A stretch of DNA of 64,000 nt, taken from positions 542,977-606,976 of the forward strand of contig BJOX01000106.1 of the NCBI GenBank assembly GCA_009731375.1. The letters run 5' to 3'. The DNA comes from Paulinella micropora. Taxonomy: Eukaryota; Cercozoa; Imbricatea; Euglyphida. Shown here piece by piece: positions 52,452 to 63,812 of the stretch (position 1 is the first letter of the stretch; every line of letters starts with the position of its first letter). A model generated the notes under the pieces. The model was given only the letters and a program-made list of their open reading frames with translations, was not told the origin of the DNA and ran no database searches. Made by a program: the position numbers and the translations under genes.

Positions 52452-54089
52452 TTGTGGCTACACCGGCGTCCCCACAGGGGAAAGCAGAGGTCGAGTCGGA
52501 GATGTTGACGACCCCTATGAAGTCATCGGCTGACGAGGGGGAGGCACCGACTGAGGACACACCTTCATTTCCACCAACAGACACGGAAGTCAATCCCGAA
52601 GGGCTAAAGACCCCTCGACACACGGGATTTGCGTGAGACGCGGATGAAGAGTACGAGAAGCTATACCGACCTATGGACCTCACACCTATGGACCTATGGA
52701 CCTCACACCGGAGGAGGATAGGGAGGAAGCCCGCTTACGATTTTGGGAGAAAGTTGGGAATGAGGATAGACTCAAGCCCGACGCTTACAGTGACAAACTG
52801 AACCCGCCCGAAGAGAAGCGGTCTGATGACCGGCCACGGCCCACGGATCCGGCGTACCAGCACCACCGCTGCCCGCCACCTGAGCCAACGGCACACTGGG
52901 GCCGGGACGAAGTGTTCACTGCATACTTCCATGCCTCCGATAACATATTCGGAGTATACGGACCGATAGACCGACCGATATATGTATATTCGGAACGGGG
53001 CCCGGTACCGCAGAGGGCATACAGGGTTGTAGCACCCGGAGTGCATAGGCCATACCGCATCAACACGGAAGTAATGTTGCGAGGCATGGATCTACACCTC
53101 CTACAAAGATTAGAGCGGGAAAGGGAGGAGTATGAGAAACCGGTGCGTTACGCGTATGACCCAAGGACGCGCAGAATACACCGAATCTACCCACCTTACC
53201 CCGATATCACGGATGCGGAGCGCAGGCTGCGGCTGCAATGCCCGGCGCTCGCGCACACCACTAATGAACGAACGTTTCCGTTCACACCGTCTAAGGAGCC
53301 GTATCGGATGCGGTTGGTGGGCAACCAGGTCAATTGGGTCCCAAACCCGCACTTGTTTGAGGCAAACCCTCGCAAGGTTTAACTTAACCTGCCGCCGCCA
53401 CCACAACCCGAATGCGACGAGCGGGGCTTCCCGACGTTCAATGATTCCGCAAGGTACGTGTCCACCGAAAAGGACAACGTCCTACGGGTGCAGTGCGAAG
53501 CGGAAAAGAAACGCGGAGGGATATACCCGAGGTGCTCTCGGACATGGAACCTCACGGAAAGAGCGTACATGTCGCCGGAGCGATACGGGCCTCATCGATG
53601 CCCAGATCACGCATACCACGGTGAAATCGAGTTGCAGTCCTGTGCGCGATCATCGCCGGTGTTCAATCCGGAGGCGGGATTACGCACATGGCGGTTTCTC
53701 GACAGCCCGTTGCCGGGGATCGTCCCGTACAAACGGATGGACGAGGAAAGAGTGAAATTCACGAAACGCTTGTTCGAGCCAGCCAAGTCGCTGCGAGGAT
53801 GGGTGGGATTGGAGGACTATCAGCGAGAACACGCCCTCCGGTTCTACTGCATTCTGAGCTGCTTGAACCATACCAGCTCAGAAAGTTGCAGTGGTCGCAG
53901 GAAGACATAAATGCTTACTACAGACTGCTCGAACTTTCGGGTATCCCACTGCCCGAGGAGGTCAAGGCTTACAGGGCCTACTACCTTCGGAGCAAACATG
54001 ACCAACCCTGGGACCTCGGGGTTGAAGAGAATGTACTCGCGTACTATAGGCAGGTCTTAGGCATACCCAAGCCTCTCCTCCCTGTGTAG
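52022..54089 (+). pseudogene. Extra 3' ORF: membrane-anchored protein of unknown function
   Basis: The frame starts with MFGTGHLVEQYLGFLLACVA and a ~22-residue hydrophobic segment (a signal-anchor), then a Ser/Thr/Pro-rich low-complexity stretch to 52636. A short ATGGACCT-type duplication (52673-52700) shifts the frame to 52696-53382 (MDLTPEEDREEARLRFWEKV, RVVAPGVHRPYRINTEVMLR). A TAA at 53380-53382 is followed in the same frame by PPPPQPECDERGFPTFN up to 53910. After a slip near 53850, PYQLRKLQWSQEDINAYYRL continues to 54089. Together ~690 codons. Position after integrase is where errantivirus-like elements carry env, but no fusion peptide, furin site or C-terminal TM was seen. Confidence 0.55.
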
Positions 54090-54641
54090 GACGCGAGGCA
54101 TAAGACGCCGAATACCTGAGCGTTTCCGAGGTGCGGCTCGGATACGACAGCAGTATTACATACGGTTTCAACACGAACATCGACTCTCGTGGCTGCTGAC
54201 GATACACCGGCAGTTAACGATGAGCATCGACCCAAAGACATCCCGCACAGCCAACCAGTTAGACGATCCTGATGAGAACGTTCCTAACACATATCGGGGC
54301 CGTGTAAGAGGTTCGAATAATGGGTTGAACGGTTCAGAGCACAGGACGCACTGGGTTGGGATCGAGTCATCCAAGCCGATGAGTTCCGATGGCACAAGGT
54401 GACTCAGATTTTGGATTATATCTACCACTACCGTCATGAGTGGCCATACTGGCGGCAACAGTAACATTGAATACTGGCTGGGGAAGATCATTGGTCAATT
54501 CGCCCCAGTTATGAGGTATATCGCGCCACAGCACTCGGTAGTCGGAGAAGACTTGACCTGGTCGGTAGCAAAGGCTTGGAAAGAAAGCCTAGATTAGGAA
54601 TTAGACATGCCAGCGGAAGACCAACCCGCAGTGACATGGAG

Positions 54642-55220
54642 GTGGCAACCACCATCACCGTCTAGCGAAGTGGAGTTCTTAAACTCTAGCAAGGTGGCAA
54701 CCACCATCACCATCTAGCGAAGAGGAGTTCTTAAACTCTAGCAAGCATGCTTCCACGATTAAGCATAGACGCGTTTTGAGACCCAGGCAATGGGTTATAT
54801 ATATTTTAGACACTTCTGCTTTCGCCACAGCGAAGTAGACACTTGCCGGGTGGCAATAAGAAAAAATGTCTGCAGACAACCAAACCAAACAAACAACGCC
54901 TAACAAGCCAACGGCACCCTTGACACTGGCATAGCGCCCGTTCATTTCTATAATGGACGAGGATGCACGGACTGAACATTGAAGATCAGTGCCCCCCTGT
55001 ATTCTCGGGATCATAGATCCTCCCGGATGGAATAGGGACAAGACTGGTGATGGGGACGTGGGACACTTAGATTCGCTCGGAGATATGCTTCAGATCAGAT
55101 GCATATCGCTAAGTAATGCTAGGATGACAGATCCTTCGAAGGAACTCTGCAAGTACTTGGAGGTATGCTTCAGCACGGATGCATATCCCCCAGCACTGCC
55201 AGGATCACAGATCCTTAGAA
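54642..55220. repeat. Two tandem duplications in the 3' region
   Basis: A ~54-bp unit (GGTGGCAACCACCATCACC through AACTCTAGCAA) is repeated at 54642-54697 and 54694-54748. A ~90-bp unit (ATATGCTTCAG.....GGATGCATATC and AGGAT.ACAGATCCTT) is repeated at about 55082-55135 and 55163-55216. The 54090-55721 stretch carries no convincing gene. A palindromic TTCAAATTTGAA lies near 55510. Confidence 0.7.
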
Positions 55221-55721
55221 CATTGCTAGTGGTACTTCTGCCGATCCAGTCGGTTAAGGCAGGGTCGGACGAAGTACGACTGTCGGACCTCCGTTCCAAC
55301 AAGGGCGTCCAAGGACCAGAGCTGTTTCACCTGCTAGCGACCTTGGATCTCGCGAAGTTCCAAGGGCACCAGCAAATGGGGGTCACAGACCGGGCGAGCA
55401 TGGCGAAGGGAAACGGCGAAGGGAGGGTTGGCAACAACATGTCTATACCGTTGTACGTCTATGGCAGATCGCCATAGAAGAGGGGGAGGAGATAGTTCAA
55501 AATTCAAATTCAAATTTGAACTCGAAAATCTCCAAACTCAAATTTGTATTTTGTAAGTACCGGACGTACAACGATGATGAAGTGCAAACTTAGCGGTCAC
55601 TCAAGCTACTCAATGGGTTGTCTCCACAGGAACCGATCACCCATGAGGAAACAAACCCGGAAAGTGCGCTCTCATTTGCCGATATTTACCAATCTACCCC
55701 TATTTACTACGGTTCCCGTAT

Positions 55722-55739
55722 AAGACGGGGAGGGGGGAT
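55722..55739 (+). other. Polypurine tract
   Basis: AGACGGGGAGGGGGGA directly precedes the TGTAGG start of the 3' LTR, the normal site of plus-strand priming. Confidence 0.8.
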
Positions 55740-56113
55740 TGTAGGCACAGATAGGTAAATATGCGACCTTTTCTTATACCACTATACACAGTGATGTATA
55801 GAAGAGCCATATCTCTTTAAGATGCAGTTATATCAGTTTTTATTTATGTACTTTTGAGCAGGTTGAAAACGATAATATTACGATTCATAACCGGTACTAC
55901 TTTTTAAGCAGCACAATATTATCGTTAGGAGTAACACTGGGAAATGCCTCTCTTTTTCCTTTTTGTTGCTTGGCTCTGACAGTCTACTCTATTTTCCGCC
56001 ATACTGGTTTGCTCTCTTCGTAGAGGAGAAAGATTAGGTTATTTTCAGAGTGATGTGGAATTGGAAGGATACACTGGCTTACATTAAATAATATCTTTTG
56101 ATTATAACAGACA
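55740..56113 (+). repeat. 3' LTR
   Basis: Starts TGTAGGCACAGATAGG and ends ATAACAGACA. Diverges from the 5' LTR by many scattered differences, consistent with an old insertion. Confidence 0.85.
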
Positions 56114-56194
56114 CAAGCGAATCTTCTTTCTACCGGATCCGAAGCTCCACCGATTCCGTTGATCACTTGCTCGCCAGGCTGTGCCGCCTCGTAT

Positions 56195-56290
56195 CCTATC
56201 CCAACGCGTTGAAGCCGGTCCCGATGCGCTGAAGCAGATCCCGACGCGCTGAATCCGATCTCGACACGCTGAAGCCAATCCCGACTACAT
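56195..56290. repeat. 24-bp tandem repeat, about four units
   Basis: Unit like CGCTGAAGCNGATCCCGACG repeated with substitutions right after the LTR element. Could be the edge of a coding repeat; no open frame is established. Confidence 0.75.
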
Positions 56291-56444
56291 ATCCGCTTTT
56301 ATACTTCTGATTTTTATTAGCGCCTCTTAATGCCCTCTCGGTGCGCTGCAGTCCCGAACGCCCAGCCCCGAGGCAACATAAGCAAGGAAAGGCTCTCCCG
56401 AACCTTTGCTAACACGAGGTCCCTCCGCCATCTTGAATTGTGAT

Positions 56445-56665
56445 CTGTGCGTGTGACGTGTAGCCAGTGGTGTTTTTAAGCGCTACGTGCTGTGCACTCC
56501 CCACCGTCCTCCCTTTATAGTGAGCGAGAATGTGCGGTATTCGCACTTTAGTTAGATAATATTAGTAGATGATCATGACGAACTAGAAAAATTGAAATAG
56601 CTAAAGAGCAGGCGAGTCACGTCTTATGTAAAAGAGACGTGGTGGTGGGAAATATGTTAGCCATA
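56445..56665. repeat. Dispersed ~200-bp repeat, copy 1
   Basis: Shares GACGTGTAGCCAG, GGTGTTTTTAAGCGCTA, GTGCTGTGCACT, CCACCGTCCTCCCTT and GAGACGTGG...GGTGGGAAATA with 58578-58765 in the same orientation. This could be a pair of terminal repeats of a small element with the 1.9 kb between as its interior, or two solo copies. Confidence 0.75.
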
Positions 56666-57094
56666 CTTGAAGTATCGGTTCGACAGGTAGACTGCTAGAG
56701 TAGGAGCAAGACTCTGAGACAGAAGTTGCAAGCAGATATTCCTCCGTATTTGACAAGTCGACGGTCCTGTCGTAGACGTTGGAGAGGAAGAAAGCGTATT
56801 GGACGTGCTGACATCGTTGTCACGGCACTGGGGCAAAAAACATAGACAAAAGACAACACAAAACAAATATACAAAACATAAGAGGTTCCGTCCGGTCGTG
56901 AACGTAGCACCGCGAGTATTAAAGTATTGAATTTATCAGGTAATCGTACGGGAAGCACGGGAGCCCGTCTCGGAATGCGCCGTAGTGGACATGGCACTAC
57001 CCTAGTGGGTTGTGCATAGCTTGTTGAGGACATGGCACTACCCTCGTGGGTTGTGCGTAGTTGAGAAACATTTCTAGTGGCGAGTGAGCGAGCG

Positions 57095-57811
<717 letters not shown>

Positions 57812-58577
57812 GAAGAGCGTTAGCGAGGGCCAAGTTGTTCGCGGGACTGACAATGTTGCGACCTCGACACATACGTGAAGAAGACCGGAAGGAAAACGTA
57901 GACTCAATTAGCGATCATGAGATTTAAATGAACGGAGAAAAAGGACGGGAAAGTTTCCGCATCGTATTGGAAACTAGGTGATCATGAGCACTGACCGCGA
58001 TCGTACGCGTGGTCAGAATGAGGAATGTTTGGCTATATGGTCGCGAACGGATTGCAACACAGGTCAACATGGTCATGGTTTGCAGATAAAGACATGTACG
58101 ATCATGTGTCGTTAGTCTAGTTAGTCGAGATTGAAAGGCGCCGGCAATCGTATGCCATCGTATCAAGTCTACGGTATAACAAGTCGAGAATGAGATCGAG
58201 TCGATAAATGAGATCCAAGGAAGAAGAGATAGACGGAGAAGCTATTTACCGAGCCTGGTTCGCTGATTAGCGGTCAGACCCCGATCACATCATTTAGTAG
58301 CCAGTTGAATGCTTAATCGAATATACATGAAAGATCAAAGGACCGTTCGTACGACCCTCGCTCCTTTTCTTGCATAGAAAGACAATCGTATGTCTTTAGT
58401 CGAGATTGACAGGCAAGGGTATGCCTTGTCTACTACCGCGGAATTGAAAGGCAATCGTATGCCTGTCTACTACCGCAGAATTCGAACACGATCGATCTTA
58501 GGATGTGGAAAAATCCAGTCCTAGAATGTACCTATTCCTCGTTTTCTCAGGGTTGGTCAGGACGACAATGTCAATGT

Positions 58578-58765
58578 GATCTGTGACGTGTAGCCAGGGG
58601 TGTTTTTAAGCGCTATGTGCTGTGCACTGCCCACCGTCCTCCCTTCATAGCGAGAACGTGCGGTGTTCGCACTTTAGTTGATACGAACCAGAATAATGGC
58701 AATAGCTGAAGAGCAGTTCTTACGTAAGAAGAGACGTGGGTGGTGGGAAATAGGTTGGCCATAAG
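58578..58765. repeat. Dispersed ~200-bp repeat, copy 2
   Basis: Second copy of the repeat at 56445-56665 (same orientation). From 58766 to 59840 I see no supportable gene; there is only low-complexity CA/TA sequence near 59225-59260 and 59560-59580. Confidence 0.75.
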
Positions 58766-59840
58766 CTACTACTTGACTGAATTAATAATTCTATGGGAAT
58801 AACGTACTACTATAAGTATGGCCCCCGATCAAGAATAAAAAGGAGTCGGAAACAGATGATACATGTCCACCCAAGGACCTATTTCTAGAAACGGATTAAA
58901 AATAACAGATACAACCCTCCATCATCTAACTTTTCACACTTCCCTACCTTTTTCCAGCGACCAATCCCAGCATGTCAACCATATCAGAAAACTTTTTAAG
59001 GTTTGGACAGGAACTTTGCGAAACTTGTGACCTTTCTACAAGGTTCAGCTGTGCTTCCTCCCACTTTCCCTCCTTTCCCCAAAACACTCCTTCACTCTCC
59101 CACCCCTACTGCAAGGACCGGTCCCACTGCAAGGACCAACTAAGCTCTGTACTGGCGAACATCCCTCCACGCAAATGGGTGAGCAAGGACACTTGAGGTC
59201 CCGAAGGTAACCCCCGGTCTTTCCAACTACAAATTACATATATACATATATATGTATTGGTAAGCAACAAAGGAAGCCAGGAGGCAGAGGAGAAAAGATG
59301 TGGAAAACCTGAGGCGAGGCGACAGGATCCAAGAAAGGGAACGGAAACATACTATGATAACTTAATAATATTAAGACTAAACACCTTACCGTTGATGAAG
59401 TTAGATGAATGACAAACTTGGGGAAACTGTCCCAACACAGTCTGTTGTTGCACACTAATATGCATGTTGGTGACAGTCTGTTGCTGTATACTAATATGTA
59501 TTTTGGTGACTTTGTAACATGGTATGCATATACTACATACACACTAACACACTGGCGTAACACACACACACATGTATATATCTAGGACCTAGAGTATGTG
59601 TAAATGCACTGTTACTGAAGTTATATACATGATATCATAGTAGTACATCATTCACTTAATGTAAACATTATTATTATTCTGGGAGAACCTTTCCCGTGAT
59701 ATCTTAAGTACAATTAAATATTAAATATTATACCTAGAGCTACACTGAGTCTTAAGGAGAATGAAACATGATGACACCCCAGCAATCTAGGTGGGCAGGT
59801 GGCTACATGAATTCACGTCTGAGGCGAGGTTAACGGCCCG

Positions 59841-59875
59841 GGGGGGGGGGGGGNNNNNNNNNNNNNNNNNNNNNN

Positions 59876-59914
<39 letters not shown>
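59841..59914. repeat. Poly-G homopolymer around an N gap
   Basis: At least 13 G before and 39 G after a 22-N gap (59854-59875). Such a run could form G-quadruplexes and is a likely reason for failed assembly. Confidence 0.9.
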
Positions 59915-60105
59915 CGAAAAGATTGTGCAGGCTAGACGGGCTGGTCCGGCCTTTCGCACAGGTAACGGTTTTTGCGATGAAAATTCCTTGGTTTTTGCGG
60001 TGAAATTTGGTGGTCTCGACAGGGCGCGGCAATGGCGGTGGAACTTCATGCGAGAGCTCAACAGCGTCTGAGCCTGGTTCTTCCTCCCACCTGTTTCAAT
60101 AGGCA

Positions 60106-60156
60106 GATAGGTAGGTAGGGGTAGGTAGGTAGGTAGGTAGGTAGGCAGGTAGGTAG
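60106..60156. repeat. (GGTA)n array
   Basis: GGTA tetramers with GGCA variants; the same unit as in the AMT intron at 61.98-62.12 kb. Confidence 0.9.
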
Positions 60157-60163
60157 AGAGAGC

Positions 60164-60622
60164 TTAATCCTGTCGTCCCGAACAAGATTGGTGGACATCT
60201 GGTGATGGAGGCGAGTCATCAGCGCGCCTGACACTGTTCTGTCCCTGGTTGTTCGGCTGCATCAGCCTGGTAAAGGACTGCAGCTCCACCGACCAGCCAG
60301 TCTCCCTTCTCCGAATCGGGTTTTTCCGATCCGTGCGGCTCGGGATGGTCCAAGTGTCTGCTGTCGAACCCTCGCCACCCTGTTGACGGTTTGAATCGTC
60401 TAGCGTACTACTCAGGTTTCTCAGCGACTGAGGATCCTCACGTTGCAGGGTTCTGAAGGCCGCCTCGACAGCCTGTATGCAATTCTCGGTAGGACGTGGC
60501 AGGGCGCTGGGGGCTGCCTCCTTACTCTCCTGTTGAAGTTGGCCTCGTGGCGGAGGGATGGGGGTCTGCTTAACCTGCGGCTGAGGCTGGGCTCTGGAAA
60601 TGGGTGGAGATATGGAGTCCAC
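60164..60622 (-). CDS. Possible 3' exon of an unidentified host gene
   Basis: Open for 152 codons with balanced composition: Pro/Gln-rich start (SRAQPQPQVKQTPIPPPRG), helical middle (ENCIQAVEAAFRTLQRED), Ser/Arg-rich end. No domain recognised. A second minus-strand open stretch at 60697-60981 (SVLDDIGDGVQIIYDRGPVN) could be an upstream exon. Downstream of the ammonium transporter on the same strand, so it might also be an alternative 3' end of that gene. Confidence 0.35.
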   Translation of the reverse strand: MDSISPPISRAQPQPQVKQTPIPPPRGQLQQESKEAAPSALPRPTENCIQAVEAAFRTLQREDPQSLRNLSSTLDDSNRQQGGEGSTADTWTIPSRTDRKNPIRRRETGWSVELQSFTRLMQPNNQGQNSVRRADDSPPSPDVHQSCSGRQD

Positions 60623-61008
60623 ATATGCGTCAACACTACGGAGGTCCCTTCTGGGGGCTAACCCGACCTGGACAGGCCCACTCGTTTGCGGCCCACTCAG
60701 CTTTCAGTTGCCACCCGTTCAGAGGGTCCAGCGGGGCTTTTGTCTATATTGCGAGGAACCATCTTTGGGGTGGCATGGATATTCACCGGACCTCTGTCAT
60801 AAATTATTTGGACCCCGTCCCCTATGTCATCCAGCACGCTCGTAGGCAAAAGTGAAAAGCAATTCTTTGTTCCAAAACTGCCACCTTGGCTCGGATCAAG
60901 AGTAGCTCTTCCAACCGCAAACACCGAGAAAAGTTTCGCTGCCTTCGCATCCCGCCTTCCTTGCCAATGTTCTTTCTGCATAGGGAAGGGAGAACCTTTG
61001 CGGTTGAG

Positions 61009-63600
61009 TTACTCCTGCAGCAGTTGCTGGTATTGCAACCTATGCGGATTCAGCTCGCTTTCTATTAGGAGGGCGCATTCATCGAAGATCACAGCGAGGT
61101 CCAGATCCACCAGGCCGCGTCGCTGCTGCTTGCTCAACTCTTTGGCCAAGGCCATCTGCGACGTCCTGCTTATTTGAAGCGTTAGACGTAGGGTAAGAGG
61201 TCAGGGTGTTAGGATTAGGATTAGGGTTAGGATTAGGGTTAGGATTAGGGTTAGGATTAGGGTTAGGAACAGGATTAGGGTAAGGGTTAGGGTCAGGGTT
61301 CGGGTTCGGGTTAGATTGAGGACCTGCTCAAGCCCACCTGCTCAGGCTGATCGAAATAGGCCAGGTAGAGCGTCCTGGCCAGCTTGATGAGATACGCATG
61401 CGTCTCCGTCCTGCCGTTGTGATGGGACTAGAGCGAACCACCACAGCAGTCACAAGAGCGCGTTGGTACCAACAACGACAACAACGACATCAACGACATC
61501 AACGACAACGAAGACAGCAAGAACAAGCGAAAGAACAGCAACGACAAGAGGGTTTGTACCATATTGCTCACTCGCCGCTTGTAATATAACACCGCCAGCA
61601 AGAACAACATCTTGCGCTCCATCTGTTTCTTCGCCAGGCAGCCCATGAAGCCCGTGAGTCGGCGCAGCACGTCTTGGCTGTCCTGTTCCTCGGGCAGCGG
61701 CAGCGTGTAGGCGCGCACCAGGTCTAGGTCGCGAGACTGCACGCCGATCTCCTCCTCGAAGGGCACGCGCAGGTAGAAGACACAGTCCACCAGCACGCAC
61801 ATGCAGAAGGTAGTGGCAGCGACCCAGCCCGTGATGGCTAGACTGCCCACAAGCTGAGCGGCCAGCAGAGGCCCGCGCGAGTCTTGGAGCCCCGGCGCAA
61901 AGAGCGCTGCGAACACCAGCCCAACCAAGCCACCTCCTGCGTGGACGACAACGGAGCCTGTCACGTCATCTACCCCCACCTATACATCGCAGCAACCATA
62001 GGTAATTAGGTAAGTAGGTAGGTGTAGGTAGGTAGGTAGGTAGGTAGGTAGGTAGTAGGTAGGTTGGTAGGTAGGTAGGTGGGTAGGTAGGTAGGTAGAT
62101 ACGTATGTAGATAAGTATGTAGGTGGATAGGAAGCTTAGATAGGGTGTATTGCCTTGGCCCATATTCGCACAAACAGTGCGTACAGAAAGGCGCAGATCA
62201 CACCCAGCCCCGCCGCGGCGAAGCGCGACATCACACCTGCCACACAACGTAGATATATTGATATATTTAGGCAGCGTTGCGAGCTTTTCACGCCGCAGCA
62301 GCGAGAGGCCAGCAGGCTGAAGGCCGCGCTGAGGCTGGGGCATACCAGCGTATTGAGAAACGCGTGCGTCCGCATCGCCTCGTTGTCGTGATCGAAGCCG
62401 CCAGTCAGGCCGAACCAACCGAAACAGACGAAGAGGAAGCCGGCAGCGGTGGTGGTGGAGATGGGGTTGACCGGGCTGACGACCTCCTCCTCTTTCCTGC
62501 CCACGCCCGCAACCCCCGCACGCTTGCCCACCATGAGCGAACACGTCGCCGCAACCACACCTGCAGAACACACACACGAAACATACTTTACAGACAGTCA
62601 TAACAAAACACAACAAAAACATTAGCATTAACATTATTAACATTAACATAACACAAGATAGCATAAAATAGCACAGCACAGCACAGCACAGCACAGCATA
62701 GCATAGCATAGCATAGCATAACATAACATAGCATAACTAAAATAACGTAGCATAACATAGCATAACATAGCATAACATAAGAGAACATGAGATAACATCA
62801 AGATAACATAAGATAACATAAGATAACATAAGCATAAACATAACATAAACGTAAACATAAACATAAACATAAACATAAACATTAACATTCACATTCACAT
62901 AAACATAAACATAAAACATAAAACATGACATAGCATAACATGTATACCTGCAGTGAGGTTGATGACGGCGCTCCCACCCAGGTCCAGCATGCCTGTGTAT
63001 GTACGTATACGTGTATGTATGTAATGTATGTATGTATGTATGTATGTAAGTATGTATGTATGTGTATGTGTGTATGTATGTGTATGTGTGTGTGTGTGTG
63101 TATGCATGTATGTATGTGTGTACGTAGTATGTATGTATGTATGTATGTGCATGCATGTATGTATGCATGTATGTATGTATGTATGTATGTGTATGCATGT
63201 ATGTATTTTATATGTATGTATGCAAGTACAAAATGTATGTAATGTATGTAAGTACCTGTGTCGAACAGGGGCCCGCCCCCGAGCCCCGTGTAGTTGTATG
63301 TATGTATGCATGTATGTATATGTATGTATGTATATAGTATATGTATGTATGTATGTATGTATATATGTATGTATGCAAGTAAAAAATGTATGTAATATAT
63401 GTAAGTACCTGTGTCGAACAGGGGCCCGCCCCCGGGAATGTATGTAATGTATGTATGTATGTATGTATGTATGTAGGTATGTATGTAGGTATGTATATAT
63501 GTATGCAAGTATATGTAATGTATGTAAGTACCTGTGTCGAACAGGGGCCCGCCCCCGAACCCCGTGTACTTACTATTTAGCCACCCAGGGGACTCCAGAC
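61009..63600 (-). CDS. Ammonium transporter (Amt/Mep/Rh family), host gene with at least six exons, 5' end incomplete
   Basis: Coding segments inferred from frame and GT-AG signals on the minus strand: 63532 to ~63600 (ACLESPGWLN...GGGPLFDT), 62948-62992 (MLDLGGSAVINLTA), 62154-62560 (ISTTTAAGFLFVCFGWFGLT, HAFLNTL, GVMSRFAAAGLGVICAFLYA), 61572-61979 (VGVDDVTGSVVVHAGGGLVG, CVFYLRVPFEEEIG), 61338-61427 and 61009-61155 (ends QYQQLLQE, TAA at 61009-61011). Phases agree at most joins. Hallmarks of Amt: the LDxGG pore region, FGWFGxxGG, NT, DDV...VHAGGG and RVxxEEE. It is a polytopic membrane channel moving ammonium. A further 5' exon may lie at ~63826-63880 (GGMDAYVFGYAE). The 62154-62560 exon may hide a short intron. 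Confidence 0.75.
61200..61312. repeat. Telomere-like TTAGGG/TTAGGA tract inside an AMT intron
   Basis: About 15 degenerate TTAGG(G/A) and GTTAGG units in tandem. It fills most of the intron between the last two AMT exons (61156-61337). A shorter TTAGGG pair occurs at about 2497-2512. Confidence 0.85.
61995..62120. repeat. (GGTA)n array in an AMT intron
   Basis: GGTA/GTAG tetramers make up most of the intron between the 61979 and 62154 exon edges. Confidence 0.9.
62590..62940. repeat. Degenerate (AACAT)n/(AGCAT)n array in an AMT intron
   Basis: Pentamer ACATA/GCATA and hexamer AAACAT units with drift; fills the intron between exons 62154-62560 and 62948-62992. Confidence 0.9.
63000..63531. 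repeat. (GTAT)n arrays with two extra copies of an exon 3' end
   Basis: Between exons 62948-62992 and 63532-63600. Besides GTAT/GT repeats it contains two further copies (63255-63292 and 63409-63436) of the GGGCGGGCCCCTGTTCGACA exon end plus its splice donor (minus strand, ACAG|GTACTTAC). Each is followed by the same microsatellite. Confidence 0.85.
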
Positions 63601-63731
63601 ATGCATGTAATTTGCGTATGTTTTTGTTTGTATGTAATGTATGTATGCATGTATTTCTATCTACAGACATATGCAGACATTGTACAGGCAAGGCTGTGCC
63701 TGTGTTATGCTAAGCTTGTCATGGTTTGGAC

Positions 63732-63734
<3 letters not shown>

Positions 63735-63786
<52 letters not shown>

Positions 63787-63812
63787 CAGATAGATAGATA
63801 GATAGATAGATA
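63735..63812. repeat. (GATA)n array
   Basis: GATA tetramers; a second short GATA array lies at 63943-63972. The rest of 63601-64000 is unique, with a possible AMT 5' exon near 63826-63880. Confidence 0.9.

Larger units (their letters stand above)
38837..56113 (+). mobile_element. Ty3/gypsy-like LTR retrotransposon, about 17.3 kb, decayed
   Basis: Two ~380-bp LTRs (38837-39218 and 55740-56113) are about 90% alike by eye. A PBS-like TGGAGTCCCAGCC follows the first, and a purine tract precedes the second. Between them, in order: gag, aspartic protease, RT, RNase H, HHCC-DDE integrase, then an extra 3' ORF region. Order RT-RH-IN is Ty3/gypsy-like. The size is far above the usual 5-8 kb, partly from an 0.9-kb assembly duplication and an unusually long 5' leader and 3' region. 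All genes have stops or frameshifts. No target-site duplication was recognised at the inferred LTR borders. Confidence 0.85.
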
